DNA from: an uncultured Vampirovibrio sp.
GTDB lineage: Bacteria; Cyanobacteriota; Vampirovibrionia; Gastranaerophilales; Gastranaerophilaceae
Assembly: GCA_910584405.1 (NCBI GenBank)
Contig: CAJUAL010000001.1
Coordinates: 124,001-188,000, forward strand
Length of the DNA stretch: 64,000 nucleotides
Reading direction: 5' to 3'
This document shows, piece after piece, positions 17,015 to 25,631 of this stretch (positions are counted from its first letter, which is position 1; the number at the start of each line of letters is the position of its first letter). The notes beneath the pieces were generated by a model. That model had not been told where the DNA came from. It saw only the letters and a list, made by a program, of their open reading frames with translations, and made no database searches. The position numbers and the translations under genes were made by a program.

Positions 17015-17590
17015 TTAAGGTTTTTGGATTCTGTTATCTTTCCAAGTCCAGCCGTTTGTATGGTAAAGCTTTAGAACATCAAGACTTATTATTTGCTGAG
17101 TTTCATTTATAGGCATATACATAATACTTGATTTTTTTCTTTCATTATGAGGTAAGCCCAGCGCATGTCCTACTTCGTGTAACATTGTTGTATAGACATA
17201 ATTTTTTGAATATTTTTTTATGTCATTTCCTTTTGTAGCTATACGGATTTCGGCTTTGGTAATTTTATTGCCGTTTATACTTGTGCTGTATGAAGCGATA
17301 GGGCTGTCGCCGCTTACTTTTTCCAAAAATGCAACATCAATATCCGCAGGACCTTTCTCAACATAGCTGAATTTTATTTTGTTTGCACTCACTGATTGCC
17401 ATTTTTGGAAGGCTCTGTGCATTGATTCTGCGTAAGGATCTTTCGGGATGTAAACGCTTATTGTTGATTTTTGCCAATGCGGCGGAGTTGCTCTAAGTTC
17501 TGAAGCAGGTGTCATCGCGATTGCAACCGATGTAAATACGCATAAAAATCCTATTATTAGTCCTAATATTGATAAAAATCTTTTAATCAT
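17015..17590 (-). CDS. Matrixin-like secreted zinc metalloprotease (3 of 3)
   Basis: Convergent with the two preceding paralogues. The 191 residues start with a signal peptide (MIKRFLSILGLIIGFLCVF region) and have the canonical HEVGHALGLPHNE zinc site with SSIMYMP Met-turn. AGAGGA supports the ATG at 17590, while an upstream in-frame start at 17641 lacks one. Sequence similarity to the neighbours (AFQKWQSVSANKIKFSYV) points to an old local duplication. Confidence 0.82.
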   Translation of the reverse strand: MIKRFLSILGLIIGFLCVFTSVAIAMTPASELRATPPHWQKSTISVYIPKDPYAESMHRAFQKWQSVSANKIKFSYVEKGPADIDVAFLEKVSGDSPIASYSTSINGNKITKAEIRIATKGNDIKKYSKNYVYTTMLHEVGHALGLPHNERKKSSIMYMPINETQQIISLDVLKLYHTNGWTWKDNRIQKP

Positions 17591-17701
17591 TTTAAATTCC
17601 TCTTTTGGAAAAATTATACTGTATATTTTCTTATAACACAAGATTATGAAAATTTTTCGAAAAATAGATTCTTAATAATATTTCCGTATAGGCAAAGATA
17701 T

Positions 17702-17729
17702 TTTACTATTAGTAAAAATAGTATATACT
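17702..17729 (+). promoter_or_regulatory. Promoter with internal operator dyad
   Basis: TTTACT and TATACT are spaced by 16 bases. A 7-base perfect inverted repeat, TACTATT and AATAGTA with six bases between, occupies 17704-17723, covering most of the spacer. This is the classic position of an autoregulatory operator for the HTH protein encoded next. Confidence 0.6.
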
Positions 17730-17773
17730 CAAAGACAATAGATAGATTATGAAATTCGGTTTAATGTATAAGT

Positions 17774-18115
17774 ATGACTTTGAAAAGGTTATTTGGTAAA
17801 AATTTAAAACGAATAAGGGAAAACTGCGGTCTGACACAACAAGAATTTGCAGAGCTTGTAAATATGCAGCCTAACTCAATAGGACAAATTGAAATCGGTT
17901 ATAAAGGTGTTTCTTTTACAACTCTTGAAATCTTTTCTCAAAAGTTGAATTTGGAATATCGTGAATTTTTTGATTTTCAACCTGATATTCAGCCTAAGAA
18001 TATGTTGTCTGCTTCAATTATAAATGAAATTCAAAGTCTTGATATCGAAACTCAGAAATATGTTTTGTTTATGATAAAAAATTTGGTTAATCTGTTAAAA
18101 GTAAAGAAGCTTTAG
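17774..18115 (+). CDS. XRE-family HTH regulator with C-terminal extension
   Basis: The 113-residue protein has an N-terminal Cro/CI-type domain (NLKRIRENCGLTQQEFAELVNMQPNSI, then FTTLEIFSQKLN) and a short C-terminal helical region likely for dimerisation. It follows an AT-rich leader with a dyad in the promoter, suggesting autorepression. Target genes are unknown. Confidence 0.8.
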   Translation: MTLKRLFGKNLKRIRENCGLTQQEFAELVNMQPNSIGQIEIGYKGVSFTTLEIFSQKLNLEYREFFDFQPDIQPKNMLSASIINEIQSLDIETQKYVLFMIKNLVNLLKVKKL

Positions 18116-18156
18116 TCTAACTTTATGCTAATATATTTGCATAAGGAAAACTAATT

Positions 18157-18732
18157 ATGAGCGAAAAAAATAAAATGATTAACGGTGAAAATTATATGCC
18201 GTTTTGTGAAGAGCTTGAACAAGACAGATTCCATGCAAAGACATTGTGTATGGAATATAATTCTCTTACGCCTGATAAAAAAGATGAAAAACACCGGATT
18301 TTATCGGAACTTTTGGGAAATTCAGGTGAAAACAGTGTAATAGAACCGAATTTTTTCTGCGATTACGGTTATAATATAGAATTTGACGGTTTCGTTTATG
18401 TTAATCATAACAGTGTATTTCTGGATTGTGCAAAGATTAAAGTCGGAGCTGACACCTTTATAGGTCCAAATTGCGGATTTTATACGGCAATTCATCCGAT
18501 TAATGCAAAAGATAGAATCGCAGGTATTGAATCAGCAAAACCTATTACGATAGGAAAAGGAGTTTGGCTTGGCGGAAATGTTGTAGTGTTGCCCGGGGTA
18601 ACAATTGGTGATAGAGCCGTAATAGGAGCCGGTTCTGTTGTCACAAAAGATATACCGTCAGATGTCGTTGCTGTCGGAAATCCTTGCAGGGTTATAAAAA
18701 ATATTGAAAACTTGTCTGAAAATATTGAATAA
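18157..18732 (+). CDS. Maltose/galactoside-type sugar O-acetyltransferase
   Basis: Left-handed beta-helix acetyl-CoA:sugar O-acetyltransferase, 191 residues. The N-terminal mac domain (MINGENYMPFCEELEQDR) is followed by hexapeptide repeats from FFCDYGYNIEFDGFVYVN to IGAGSVVTKDIPSDVVAVGNPCRVIK. The catalytic His is in FYTAIHPINAKDR. The acceptor sugar is not predictable. AAGGAAAA precedes the ATG, and a TTATGC/GCATAA dyad lies just before it. Confidence 0.88.
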   Translation: MSEKNKMINGENYMPFCEELEQDRFHAKTLCMEYNSLTPDKKDEKHRILSELLGNSGENSVIEPNFFCDYGYNIEFDGFVYVNHNSVFLDCAKIKVGADTFIGPNCGFYTAIHPINAKDRIAGIESAKPITIGKGVWLGGNVVVLPGVTIGDRAVIGAGSVVTKDIPSDVVAVGNPCRVIKNIENLSENIE

Positions 18733-18740
18733 TATATAAT
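18712..18740 (+). promoter_or_regulatory. Promoter for the G-tract/pseudopilin transcript
   Basis: TTGTCT, 17 bases and TATAAT lie in the end of the acetyltransferase gene and are followed by AAGGAGG (18749-18755) and ATG at 18761. Nothing but the short G-tract frame and the pseudopilin lies downstream. Confidence 0.7.
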
Positions 18741-18760
18741 AAGGTCAAAAGGAGGCAGAG

Positions 18761-18817
18761 ATGTTAAGAAACAGAAATAAATTAGAGTTGCGGGGGGGGG
18801 TAACTCTTATTGCTTAG
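18761..18817 (+). other. Strong start site with G9 tract, out of frame with the pseudopilin
   Basis: The ATG behind AAGGAGG opens an 18-codon frame (MLRNRNKLELRGGVTLIA) containing nine consecutive Gs at 18792-18800. A tract of ten (or seven) Gs would join this start to the pseudopilin frame, which is open without stops from 18802. As sequenced, the frame stops at TAG. It is a candidate contingency locus. Confidence 0.55.
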
Positions 18818-18838
18818 CGCGGAGCGCTTTTTTAAGTC

Positions 18839-18943
18839 CTGTCATGCTGAACTTGATTCAGCATCTATCAATGTCAATAGAAATCCTAACAGGACAAATC
18901 AACATTGATAGATTCCGTGTCGGGGCACGGAATGACAATAAAA
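18839..18943 (+). repeat. Structured dispersed repeat with TGTCAT/ATGACA ends
   Basis: The element starts TGTCATGCTGAAC and ends CACGGAATGACA, with nested hairpins: ATGCTGAA/TTCAGCAT, ATCTATCAATGT/ACATTGATAGAT and TTCCGTG/CACGGAA. This is the widespread TGTCATNCTGAAC-type intergenic repeat. Here it is read through by the pseudopilin frame, and a degenerate copy lies inside aroE. Confidence 0.75.
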
Positions 18944-19641
18944 AGGGGTTTACTCTAGCGGAAGTTTTAATTACTCTCGGAATAATCGGTATTGTTGCCG
19001 CGATGACTATCCCGAATTTGATTGCTAAAAATCAAAAAAGACTTGTTGAAACCCGTTTAAAAAGTACATATTCGATTTTATCTAATGCAATAAGATTATC
19101 AGAAGAAGAAAATGGTGCAGGTTTTAGTCCTGATTTTGGAGGTTCGGGTTGGAGCAGTCAAAAATCTAAACGAATATTTAGTCAATATTTGCTTCCGTAT
19201 TTAAAGATTAATTTTCAATATCCCGATAAAGATTGTGTAAAACTGAGTGAAAGTTATTCGTCTTCAACAACTTCTCAAAAATATACGGATAGTAACGGTG
19301 CTTGTTACGCATTGATGAATGGTGTATCAATAATCTTTTTTGCAGGCAGTAATTCTGATAAAAATAATAAAATGATTGTTCGAACAATAATAAATCCAAC
19401 GAAAAAGAGAAAAATTGAAGGTAAAGATGTGTTTAATTTCGTTTTTATTAATGGTGAAAATGGTTACTATATAGGAACTTATGAATTTTGTGATGATGAA
19501 AATAAGTTAACACAATATTGTAATATGGAAGCTTCACGGATAAACATCGGCGGTGGAAGCTGGGGGCGGGCAGGATTTTGTACTGAGTTGATTAAGCGCA
19601 GCGGGTGGATAATTCCTGCTAATTATCCTATTAAATTTTAA
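18844..19641 (+). CDS. Type IV prepilin-like protein (start uncertain)
   Basis: The mature part begins at KKGFTLAEVLITLGIIGIVAAMTIP, a class III/type IV prepilin signal with Glu5 of the mature protein, followed by about 220 residues of soluble domain with several cysteines. The 31-37 residues before the motif are encoded by a dispersed repeat. Neither ATG at 18844 nor at 18868 has a ribosome site; the only strong one belongs to 18761 in another frame (see G tract). It is probably an exported pseudopilin whose expression depends on the G tract. Another pilin-like gene is at 61574-62269. Confidence 0.75.
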   Translation: MLNLIQHLSMSIEILTGQINIDRFRVGARNDNKKGFTLAEVLITLGIIGIVAAMTIPNLIAKNQKRLVETRLKSTYSILSNAIRLSEEENGAGFSPDFGGSGWSSQKSKRIFSQYLLPYLKINFQYPDKDCVKLSESYSSSTTSQKYTDSNGACYALMNGVSIIFFAGSNSDKNNKMIVRTIINPTKKRKIEGKDVFNFVFINGENGYYIGTYEFCDDENKLTQYCNMEASRINIGGGSWGRAGFCTELIKRSGWIIPANYPIKF

Positions 19642-20872
19642 ATGAATAAACAATTTCCCGGTTGTATTCTTCACCTTTTTTTAAGATTCCTTTTTCGTTA
19701 AAGGAAGGTGTATTGATTGCGTTCGGGAAAAATTGAGGTTCTACGCAAAACGATGAACGTTTTTCGTAACGAGAGCCGTGTTTTCCGTTTGGCTGAGTAG
19801 TTTTTCCAAGGTGGTTTGCGCTGTAGAATTGAAATCCCGGAAGATTTGTTAAAACGTCCAGTTTAATTCCTGTTTTTGGCGATTCAACTTCGGCAGCTTT
19901 AATTAAGGTTTTACCGTCGTAGTTATCTATAATATAATTTTGATCAAATCCTGAACCGATTTTAAGCTGATCAGATTCTGAATTTATAACATCCCCAATT
20001 TTTTTAGGTGTTTTAAAATCAAACGGAGTATTTTCAACTTTCAAAATTTTTCCTGTCGGGATTGCGATTTCGTTGTTTTCTGTAATTAGTGATGAATTTG
20101 GAAGGGTTACAATATGGTCATATACCGAATTTTCAGCAGTATTTTCTGCTCCGTCAAGATTAAAATAAGTATGATTTGTCATATTTATTAAAGTATCGGC
20201 ATCTGATTTTGCTTTGTAGATTATGTGCAGGTTGTTATCGTTATCAAATTTGTAGATAACTTTTGCATCTACGTTTGCAGGGTATCCGCCTTCCATATCT
20301 TTTTTTATGTAGGTAAATTCGATACCGTCTTTTAAGATATTTGCTTTCCAGTTTTTAACGTCAAAACCTTCGCTTCCTCCGTGGCAATGAGTTTTACCGT
20401 TATCTTTATTTTTTTCTAATTCAAAAGTTTTGCCGTTTATTGTAAATTCGCCGTTGTTAATTTTATTTGCAACAGGTCCGATTGTTCCGCCTGCGTGTCC
20501 GACAGGTGAGGTTTCGTAAGGGGTTACGTTGTCATAACCCTGGGTTACGTCGATTATTTTACCGTTTTTGTCGGGAACTTTTATTGAGGTGATTGTTGCC
20601 CCGAATGTTGACAGGTCAACGCTTGCTCCGTTTTTATTTGTGATTGTATAAAGTGTTGCGTCTTCTCCTGTTTTTTGAATTTTGCCAAAAGATTTTTTAT
20701 CTATTTTTATGCCGTCATAATTTGAGTCAATTGTTGAATCTGAAACGGTAATACTTTTGGAAAAAGTATCTTTTACGGGTTGATTATCCGCAACAAAGTG
20801 ACTGTGAACTATTTTTTGTGACATATGTTTATTTGTATTGAATGCAAAATGAGGGTTAAAATCTATCGGCAT
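19631..20872 (-). CDS. galM: Aldose 1-epimerase (mutarotase)
   Basis: Interconverts alpha and beta anomers of aldoses. The GalM domain starts near residue 75 (STFGATITSIKVPDKNGK) and shows GGTIGPVANKI, HCHGGSEGFD (catalytic His), NMTNHTYFNLDG (second His) and CVEPQFFPNAIN (catalytic Glu region). About 70 N-terminal residues precede the domain, longer than usual. AAGGAG fixes the ATG at 20872. The 3' end overlaps the 3' end of the pseudopilin gene by 11 bases. Confidence 0.9.
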   Translation of the reverse strand: MPIDFNPHFAFNTNKHMSQKIVHSHFVADNQPVKDTFSKSITVSDSTIDSNYDGIKIDKKSFGKIQKTGEDATLYTITNKNGASVDLSTFGATITSIKVPDKNGKIIDVTQGYDNVTPYETSPVGHAGGTIGPVANKINNGEFTINGKTFELEKNKDNGKTHCHGGSEGFDVKNWKANILKDGIEFTYIKKDMEGGYPANVDAKVIYKFDNDNNLHIIYKAKSDADTLINMTNHTYFNLDGAENTAENSVYDHIVTLPNSSLITENNEIAIPTGKILKVENTPFDFKTPKKIGDVINSESDQLKIGSGFDQNYIIDNYDGKTLIKAAEVESPKTGIKLDVLTNLPGFQFYSANHLGKTTQPNGKHGSRYEKRSSFCVEPQFFPNAINTPSFNEKGILKKGEEYNREIVYSFKI

Positions 20873-20923
20873 ATGAACTCCTTTTGTTAAGAGGGTATAA
20901 CAAATGCATAAATATTTCAATAT

Positions 20924-22213
20924 CTAAGGTTTTGAGGGTAATTTTACACAAAATTCGGTTTTAACATTTTCTTCGCTTGTTACGACAATTTCACCGCCGT
21001 GCGCGACTGCGATTTGCTGAGATAAGTATAATCCTAAGCCTGTTCCCACTTTACGCAGTTTTTTTGCGGCAGAATAATATTTGTTAAATATCATTTTTAA
21101 TTCGTCTTTACCTATGCCCTGACCGTAATCTATAATTGAGATAGTTGTGTAGCTGTCTGTTTTACCGAGTTTTATATCGATATCTTTTTTTGTGTTGCTG
21201 TGGTCAATTGCGTTTGAGATAAGGTTTTTGATAATTCTTTTAAGCTGAACGGGGTCTGCCGATATTATCGGAGAAATCGTTTTAGGAGTGAATTTTATAC
21301 TTATTTTAGCATTATGAGCAAGCGGCTGCATTTCACTTACAATACTTTCTATAAGAGGATTCAGTTCAACGTTTTCTTTAACCAGTTTAATACCTTGTTC
21401 TTTTAGTTTGTAGGTTTCAAGAAGTATTTGAACAAGGTCTAACAGGCTTTTGTTTGAATCTTTCATATTTTCAAGTGCAAACTTTTGTTTATCGGTAACT
21501 TTTCCGAATTTATCCGCCAAAAATAAATCAATAATATTAGCAGCTGCAACAATCGGAACTTTCAGGTCGTGAGTTAATGTTGCTACAAAATCTTCTTTTA
21601 GGGTTTCAATTTCTTTTTCTGTTGTAATATCTTTAATTATGAGTACAAAACGCTTTTTTTCTATTGATTGAAGCGGCTGAGAGCTCATTATAAAGTTGTT
21701 TGTCGGAGTATGTTTAATAAAAACTTCTGCGTTATTAAGTTCTGCTATGTCAAAGTTTTCATCGTGCACGGGCTGGATAAATTCAAAAACATTTTTACCT
21801 ATGATATCTTTTCCTTTTATGTCAAACCATTTCAAAATTTTTGGGGTAGCCCGCAGAATTTCAAATTTTTCATTTATAATTAAAATCCCGTCAGATAAAG
21901 AGTTAATGACAGATTCTAAGAGCTTGTTCTGGCGCATAAGTTCAGCTTGGTATTCAACAATCATTTTTTCTCTGTCGTTTAGGGTTTCTACCATTCGGTT
22001 AATACTGTCTGTAACGTTTTGGTATGTCGGGTGTTCGATTTTTTCAATCTTTGTAGATAAATTCCCGTAGCGGATTGAGTCAACCGTTGTGGTTACTTTC
22101 CCAAGATAATCATTAATTTTTGACCAGCGCTTGTTAGTTTTTCTTGTTATGAAAAACAGACATATAAATACTATGATTACGCAGATATTTATTATATAAA
22201 AATATGAAAACAT
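20924..22213 (-). CDS. PAS-containing sensor histidine kinase
   Basis: The 429-residue membrane protein has one N-terminal transmembrane segment, a HAMP-like linker (residues 35-75), a PAS domain (ESVINSLSDGILIINEKFEI), the phosphoacceptor H-box FVATLTHDLKVPIVAAAN, and an ATPase domain with N (LISNAIDHS), G1 (DYGQGIG) and G2 (GTGLGLYLS) motifs. It should autophosphorylate on the H-box His. No response regulator gene is adjacent, so it is an orphan kinase here. Confidence 0.92.
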   Translation of the reverse strand: MFSYFYIINICVIIVFICLFFITRKTNKRWSKINDYLGKVTTTVDSIRYGNLSTKIEKIEHPTYQNVTDSINRMVETLNDREKMIVEYQAELMRQNKLLESVINSLSDGILIINEKFEILRATPKILKWFDIKGKDIIGKNVFEFIQPVHDENFDIAELNNAEVFIKHTPTNNFIMSSQPLQSIEKKRFVLIIKDITTEKEIETLKEDFVATLTHDLKVPIVAAANIIDLFLADKFGKVTDKQKFALENMKDSNKSLLDLVQILLETYKLKEQGIKLVKENVELNPLIESIVSEMQPLAHNAKISIKFTPKTISPIISADPVQLKRIIKNLISNAIDHSNTKKDIDIKLGKTDSYTTISIIDYGQGIGKDELKMIFNKYYSAAKKLRKVGTGLGLYLSQQIAVAHGGEIVVTSEENVKTEFCVKLPSKP

Positions 22214-22283
22214 TTATTACTTTTTCTACTCTCTTTATGTGATTTATGATATAATTATACCAAATAGTTTGGAGTTTGTTAAG

Positions 22284-22766
22284 ATGGCAAAGATAAAATT
22301 ACCAAAAACTATAAAAATGGTTATTACGGATTTTGACGGAGTTGTAACTGACAATTGTGTTTATGTTAACGAAGATTTTACAATGTCCAGAAAGTTGAAT
22401 TTCAAAGATGTAATGGGATTTTCTTTGTTAAAAAAGAACGGATATGAGATTGCAATAATTTCCGGCGAGGCAAATTCGGCTATTGAAATTATGGCAAAAA
22501 AATTCGGAATTGCTGAAATTCACCAAAATATCAGAGTTAAGATTGATGTTTTGAAATCTATTATTGAAAGATATAACCTTACACAGGAAGAGTATGTTTA
22601 TATTGGAGATGATGTTAATGATTTGGCGTGTCTGAATTTTGCAAAATATAAGGTTACTCCTCCTCATTCCGTTTATAAGGTGAAAGAGGTTGAAGGTATT
22701 CAGGTGACAGAAAGTTCCGCAGGTGATGGTGCATTCAGAGAGGTGGCAGATTGTTTAGTTGGTTAA
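22284..22766 (+). CDS. kdsC: 3-deoxy-D-manno-octulosonate-8-phosphate phosphatase family protein
   Basis: HAD-type phosphatase of 160 residues, the size of KdsC. Motif I is MVITDFDGVVTDN, motif II IISGE, and motif III/IV YVYIGDDVNDLACL. KdsC releases Kdo for lipopolysaccharide, consistent with the LptC/LptA-like genes at 51.5-53.1 kb. GGAG and the ATG at 22284 fit best; the frame is open upstream through a TATAAT at 22250. Confidence 0.88.
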   Translation: MAKIKLPKTIKMVITDFDGVVTDNCVYVNEDFTMSRKLNFKDVMGFSLLKKNGYEIAIISGEANSAIEIMAKKFGIAEIHQNIRVKIDVLKSIIERYNLTQEEYVYIGDDVNDLACLNFAKYKVTPPHSVYKVKEVEGIQVTESSAGDGAFREVADCLVG

Positions 22767-24238
22767 AGAACTTTTTTTCTAAGGTAAAAGATTTAAGCGG
22801 TTCGGTAGATTCTTACAGGCAGGATTCTATTATACAATCTTTGCCGACGGTGGCTTATGTTAATCAGGCAAAGAAACTTGTCGAAGAAAAAGATTTTGAA
22901 GCTGCGGAAGTTATTTTGAAAAAAGCTCTTGATATTTCAACTCAGGATGCACTTGTGTATAAATATTTGGGTAAAATTAGCGAATCTCGTACGGATTTTG
23001 AATCTGCCATGAATTATTATCAGTCTTCAGCTCGTATAAGCCCTCAGGATAAAGAAATTTGGTTAAGACTGGGGTTGATGCGATTAAATTGTGGTTTGGT
23101 TGATGAATCAATCAGAGCTTTTGAAAAAGCAGATAAAGTTACTCCTTTTAACACTGATGTTAAAACAGGCTGGGGTATGGCGCTTATGAAACAAAATAAA
23201 TTTGCGCTTGCCCGTGACAAATTTATAGAAGCTTCCCGAATCAGCAAATATAACTATACAGCAATACTTTTATCCGCAATTATGGAAATAAGACTCGGGG
23301 ATTACGATTCTGCCGAGATGAAGCTCGCGTTTTTGGCAAAAGTTGCTCCAAATGAAAGCAGTACTTTTGAGTATGCAAATTTGAAACTGTTGAAAAGTGA
23401 TTATGCAGCCGCCGAAAAGTTTGCAAAAAAATCAATCGAGATTAATAAACAAATGCTTCCTGCTTATTTGGTTTTAGCAGAAGTTTATTCAAGACAAAAT
23501 GATGTTGAAAATACCGAAAAAATATTTCAAAAAGCACTTTTTAACGATTTAGATTGTGCAAGATTACACCTTGAATGGGGAAAAGCTTACTTAAGATTTT
23601 TTGACTTTGAAAAAGCTAATAATGAATTAAACAAAGCTGTTGAAATAAATAACGATTTTCTTGAAGCTCAAATAGTCAAATCCTTAGTTGATGCAATGAA
23701 CGGGAACTTTGAACTGCTTGACTCAATAAAAGAGCGCAATGGCGGAAATGTTTATGTTCAGGAAGCTATAGGTGTTCAATATATGAACGCAGGTAAGTTT
23801 GAAGATGCGGTTGATATGTTTAAAAAGGCATTAAGAACAGATAAAAGACAAATGTATAATCTTTTGCATCTTGCAAGAACTTATCAATCAATCGGAAATA
23901 ACGATAAAACTAAAGAATATTTCGAAAAATTTACCTTTGAATGTCCTCATTATGTTCAAGGTTTTATAGAATATGCAAAATGGCTTATTAGTATTTCTGA
24001 TTTTGCAGATGCACAAAGAAAACTTCGCAAAGTTGAAAAGCTTGATTCAAATAATACAGAATTGTTGAATTTGTTATTTTTTGTTTCATATACTATTGTC
24101 AAAGATAGTAATTGCGACTATAATATAAAGGAAGCAATTTCTCTTGCCGAAAAAATTAAAAACTTAGGGGATTTTAATTACGAGGGGGAATATGCAGAGC
24201 TTAAGGATATTTTAGTAAATATACATAGGACAAATTAA
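22751..24238 (+). CDS. Tetratricopeptide repeat protein
   Basis: The 495-residue protein is built of about ten TPR units from residue 35 onward (for example ALVYKYLGKISESRTDFESA and YNLLHLARTYQSIGNNDKTK). An amphipathic N-terminus (FSWLKNFFSKVKDL) could touch a membrane. It starts at TTG behind GAGGTGG and overlaps the end of kdsC by 16 bases, so it is translationally coupled. It should act as a protein-binding scaffold; its partners are unknown. Confidence 0.85.
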   Translation: MFSWLKNFFSKVKDLSGSVDSYRQDSIIQSLPTVAYVNQAKKLVEEKDFEAAEVILKKALDISTQDALVYKYLGKISESRTDFESAMNYYQSSARISPQDKEIWLRLGLMRLNCGLVDESIRAFEKADKVTPFNTDVKTGWGMALMKQNKFALARDKFIEASRISKYNYTAILLSAIMEIRLGDYDSAEMKLAFLAKVAPNESSTFEYANLKLLKSDYAAAEKFAKKSIEINKQMLPAYLVLAEVYSRQNDVENTEKIFQKALFNDLDCARLHLEWGKAYLRFFDFEKANNELNKAVEINNDFLEAQIVKSLVDAMNGNFELLDSIKERNGGNVYVQEAIGVQYMNAGKFEDAVDMFKKALRTDKRQMYNLLHLARTYQSIGNNDKTKEYFEKFTFECPHYVQGFIEYAKWLISISDFADAQRKLRKVEKLDSNNTELLNLLFFVSYTIVKDSNCDYNIKEAISLAEKIKNLGDFNYEGEYAELKDILVNIHRTN

Positions 24239-24239
24239 A

Positions 24240-25505
24240 TTGAGAAAGATTATTGTACAAAAGTTTGGAGGAACCTCGGTAGCAGACACCGACAAGATAA
24301 AAAATGTCGCCCAAACCGTAATAAGAGAGAAAAATAACGGAAATGATGTAGTTGTCGTAGTTTCGGCAATGGGACATACAACAGATCACCTTGTAAAAAT
24401 GGCAAAAGATTTAAATCCTAACCCGTCAGGACGTGAAATGGATATGCTTTTATCAACAGGTGAATGTGTTTCTATTGCACTATTAACAATGGCAATACAG
24501 GCTGCAGGGCACAAGGCGGTAAGTTTTAACGCGATGCAGATAGGAATTTTAACCGAAAACGTTCACTCAAAGGCAAGAATTGTTGATATAAAAACCGATA
24601 AATTAAGAAAGAATCTTGATGAAGGTAATATAATTGTTGTAGCAGGATTTCAGGGCGTAACCGAAGACGGCGAGATTACAACTCTTGGCAGAGGCGGTTC
24701 TGATACGTCAGCTGTGGCTTTAGCAGCAGCTTTAAACGCTGAAAGATGTGATATTTACACTGACGTTGAAGGTGTTTATACAACTGACCCGAGAGTTGTC
24801 CCGAATGCCTCAAGACTTGATATCGTTTCTTATGAAGAAATGCTTGAGTTAGCTCATGCAGGGGCAAATGTTCTTCACCCAAGAAGTGTTGAAACCGCAA
24901 AACAATACGCTGTTCCGCTTAGAGTAAGGAGCAGTTTTAAACTTGATAATATGGGAACTTTAATTGTAGGAGTAGAAAAAATGGAAATAAATAAACCGGT
25001 AACAGGCGTTGCAGCAGATTTGTCACAAGTAAGAGTTGTTGTTTGTGATGTTCCAGATACTCCGGGTGAAGCAGCTGTTTTATTCAGCAGTTTAGCCGAA
25101 AAAAATGTATCTGTTGATATGATTATTCAGTCTTATGCTCGTAAAGCTTCTAAGACAAACGATATTGCTTTTACAATTAACAAAGAAGATTTGGATAAAG
25201 CTAAAGAAGTTCTTGATGTTGTTAAAGTTAAACTGGGCGCGGCTGATGTTAAAATTGATGATAATATTGCAAAAGTTTCAATAATCGGAGCCGGCATGAT
25301 TGACCGTCCCGGTATTGCATCTGCTATGTTCCAAACTTTAGCCGATACAGGTATCAATATCAGAATGATTTCAACAAGTGAAATTAAAATAAGTTGTTTA
25401 ATAAACAAAGAAGATGCCCAAACTGCGGTTAAGGCTTTGCATGACGAATTTAAATTAGGCTGTGATGAGATTGCCGAGGTTAAAGGAACCCTGCCTGACG
25501 TATAG
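24240..25505 (+). CDS. lysC: Aspartate kinase
   Basis: Phosphorylates aspartate at the entry to lysine, threonine and methionine synthesis. The 421 residues show VQKFGGTSVADTDKI, TTLGRGGSDTSAVALAAAL, YTDVEGVYTTDPR and two C-terminal ACT domains (about 265-420), with the LSQVRVVV and IAKVSIIGAGM segments that usually carry feedback inhibition. It begins with TTG two bases after the TPR stop, part of the kdsC-TPR-lysC operon. Confidence 0.95.
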   Translation: MRKIIVQKFGGTSVADTDKIKNVAQTVIREKNNGNDVVVVVSAMGHTTDHLVKMAKDLNPNPSGREMDMLLSTGECVSIALLTMAIQAAGHKAVSFNAMQIGILTENVHSKARIVDIKTDKLRKNLDEGNIIVVAGFQGVTEDGEITTLGRGGSDTSAVALAAALNAERCDIYTDVEGVYTTDPRVVPNASRLDIVSYEEMLELAHAGANVLHPRSVETAKQYAVPLRVRSSFKLDNMGTLIVGVEKMEINKPVTGVAADLSQVRVVVCDVPDTPGEAAVLFSSLAEKNVSVDMIIQSYARKASKTNDIAFTINKEDLDKAKEVLDVVKVKLGAADVKIDDNIAKVSIIGAGMIDRPGIASAMFQTLADTGINIRMISTSEIKISCLINKEDAQTAVKALHDEFKLGCDEIAEVKGTLPDV

Positions 25506-25631
25506 GAAGCTGATTGTTACGTTTTTTTTATAAAAAGTAGCGAAATTAGTGTCTGTCATTTTATTTTCATGGTAGAATTTTATTACAATTATCTAGCGAA
25601 GATATTTTTAATTAAAAGGAGAAAATGAATT

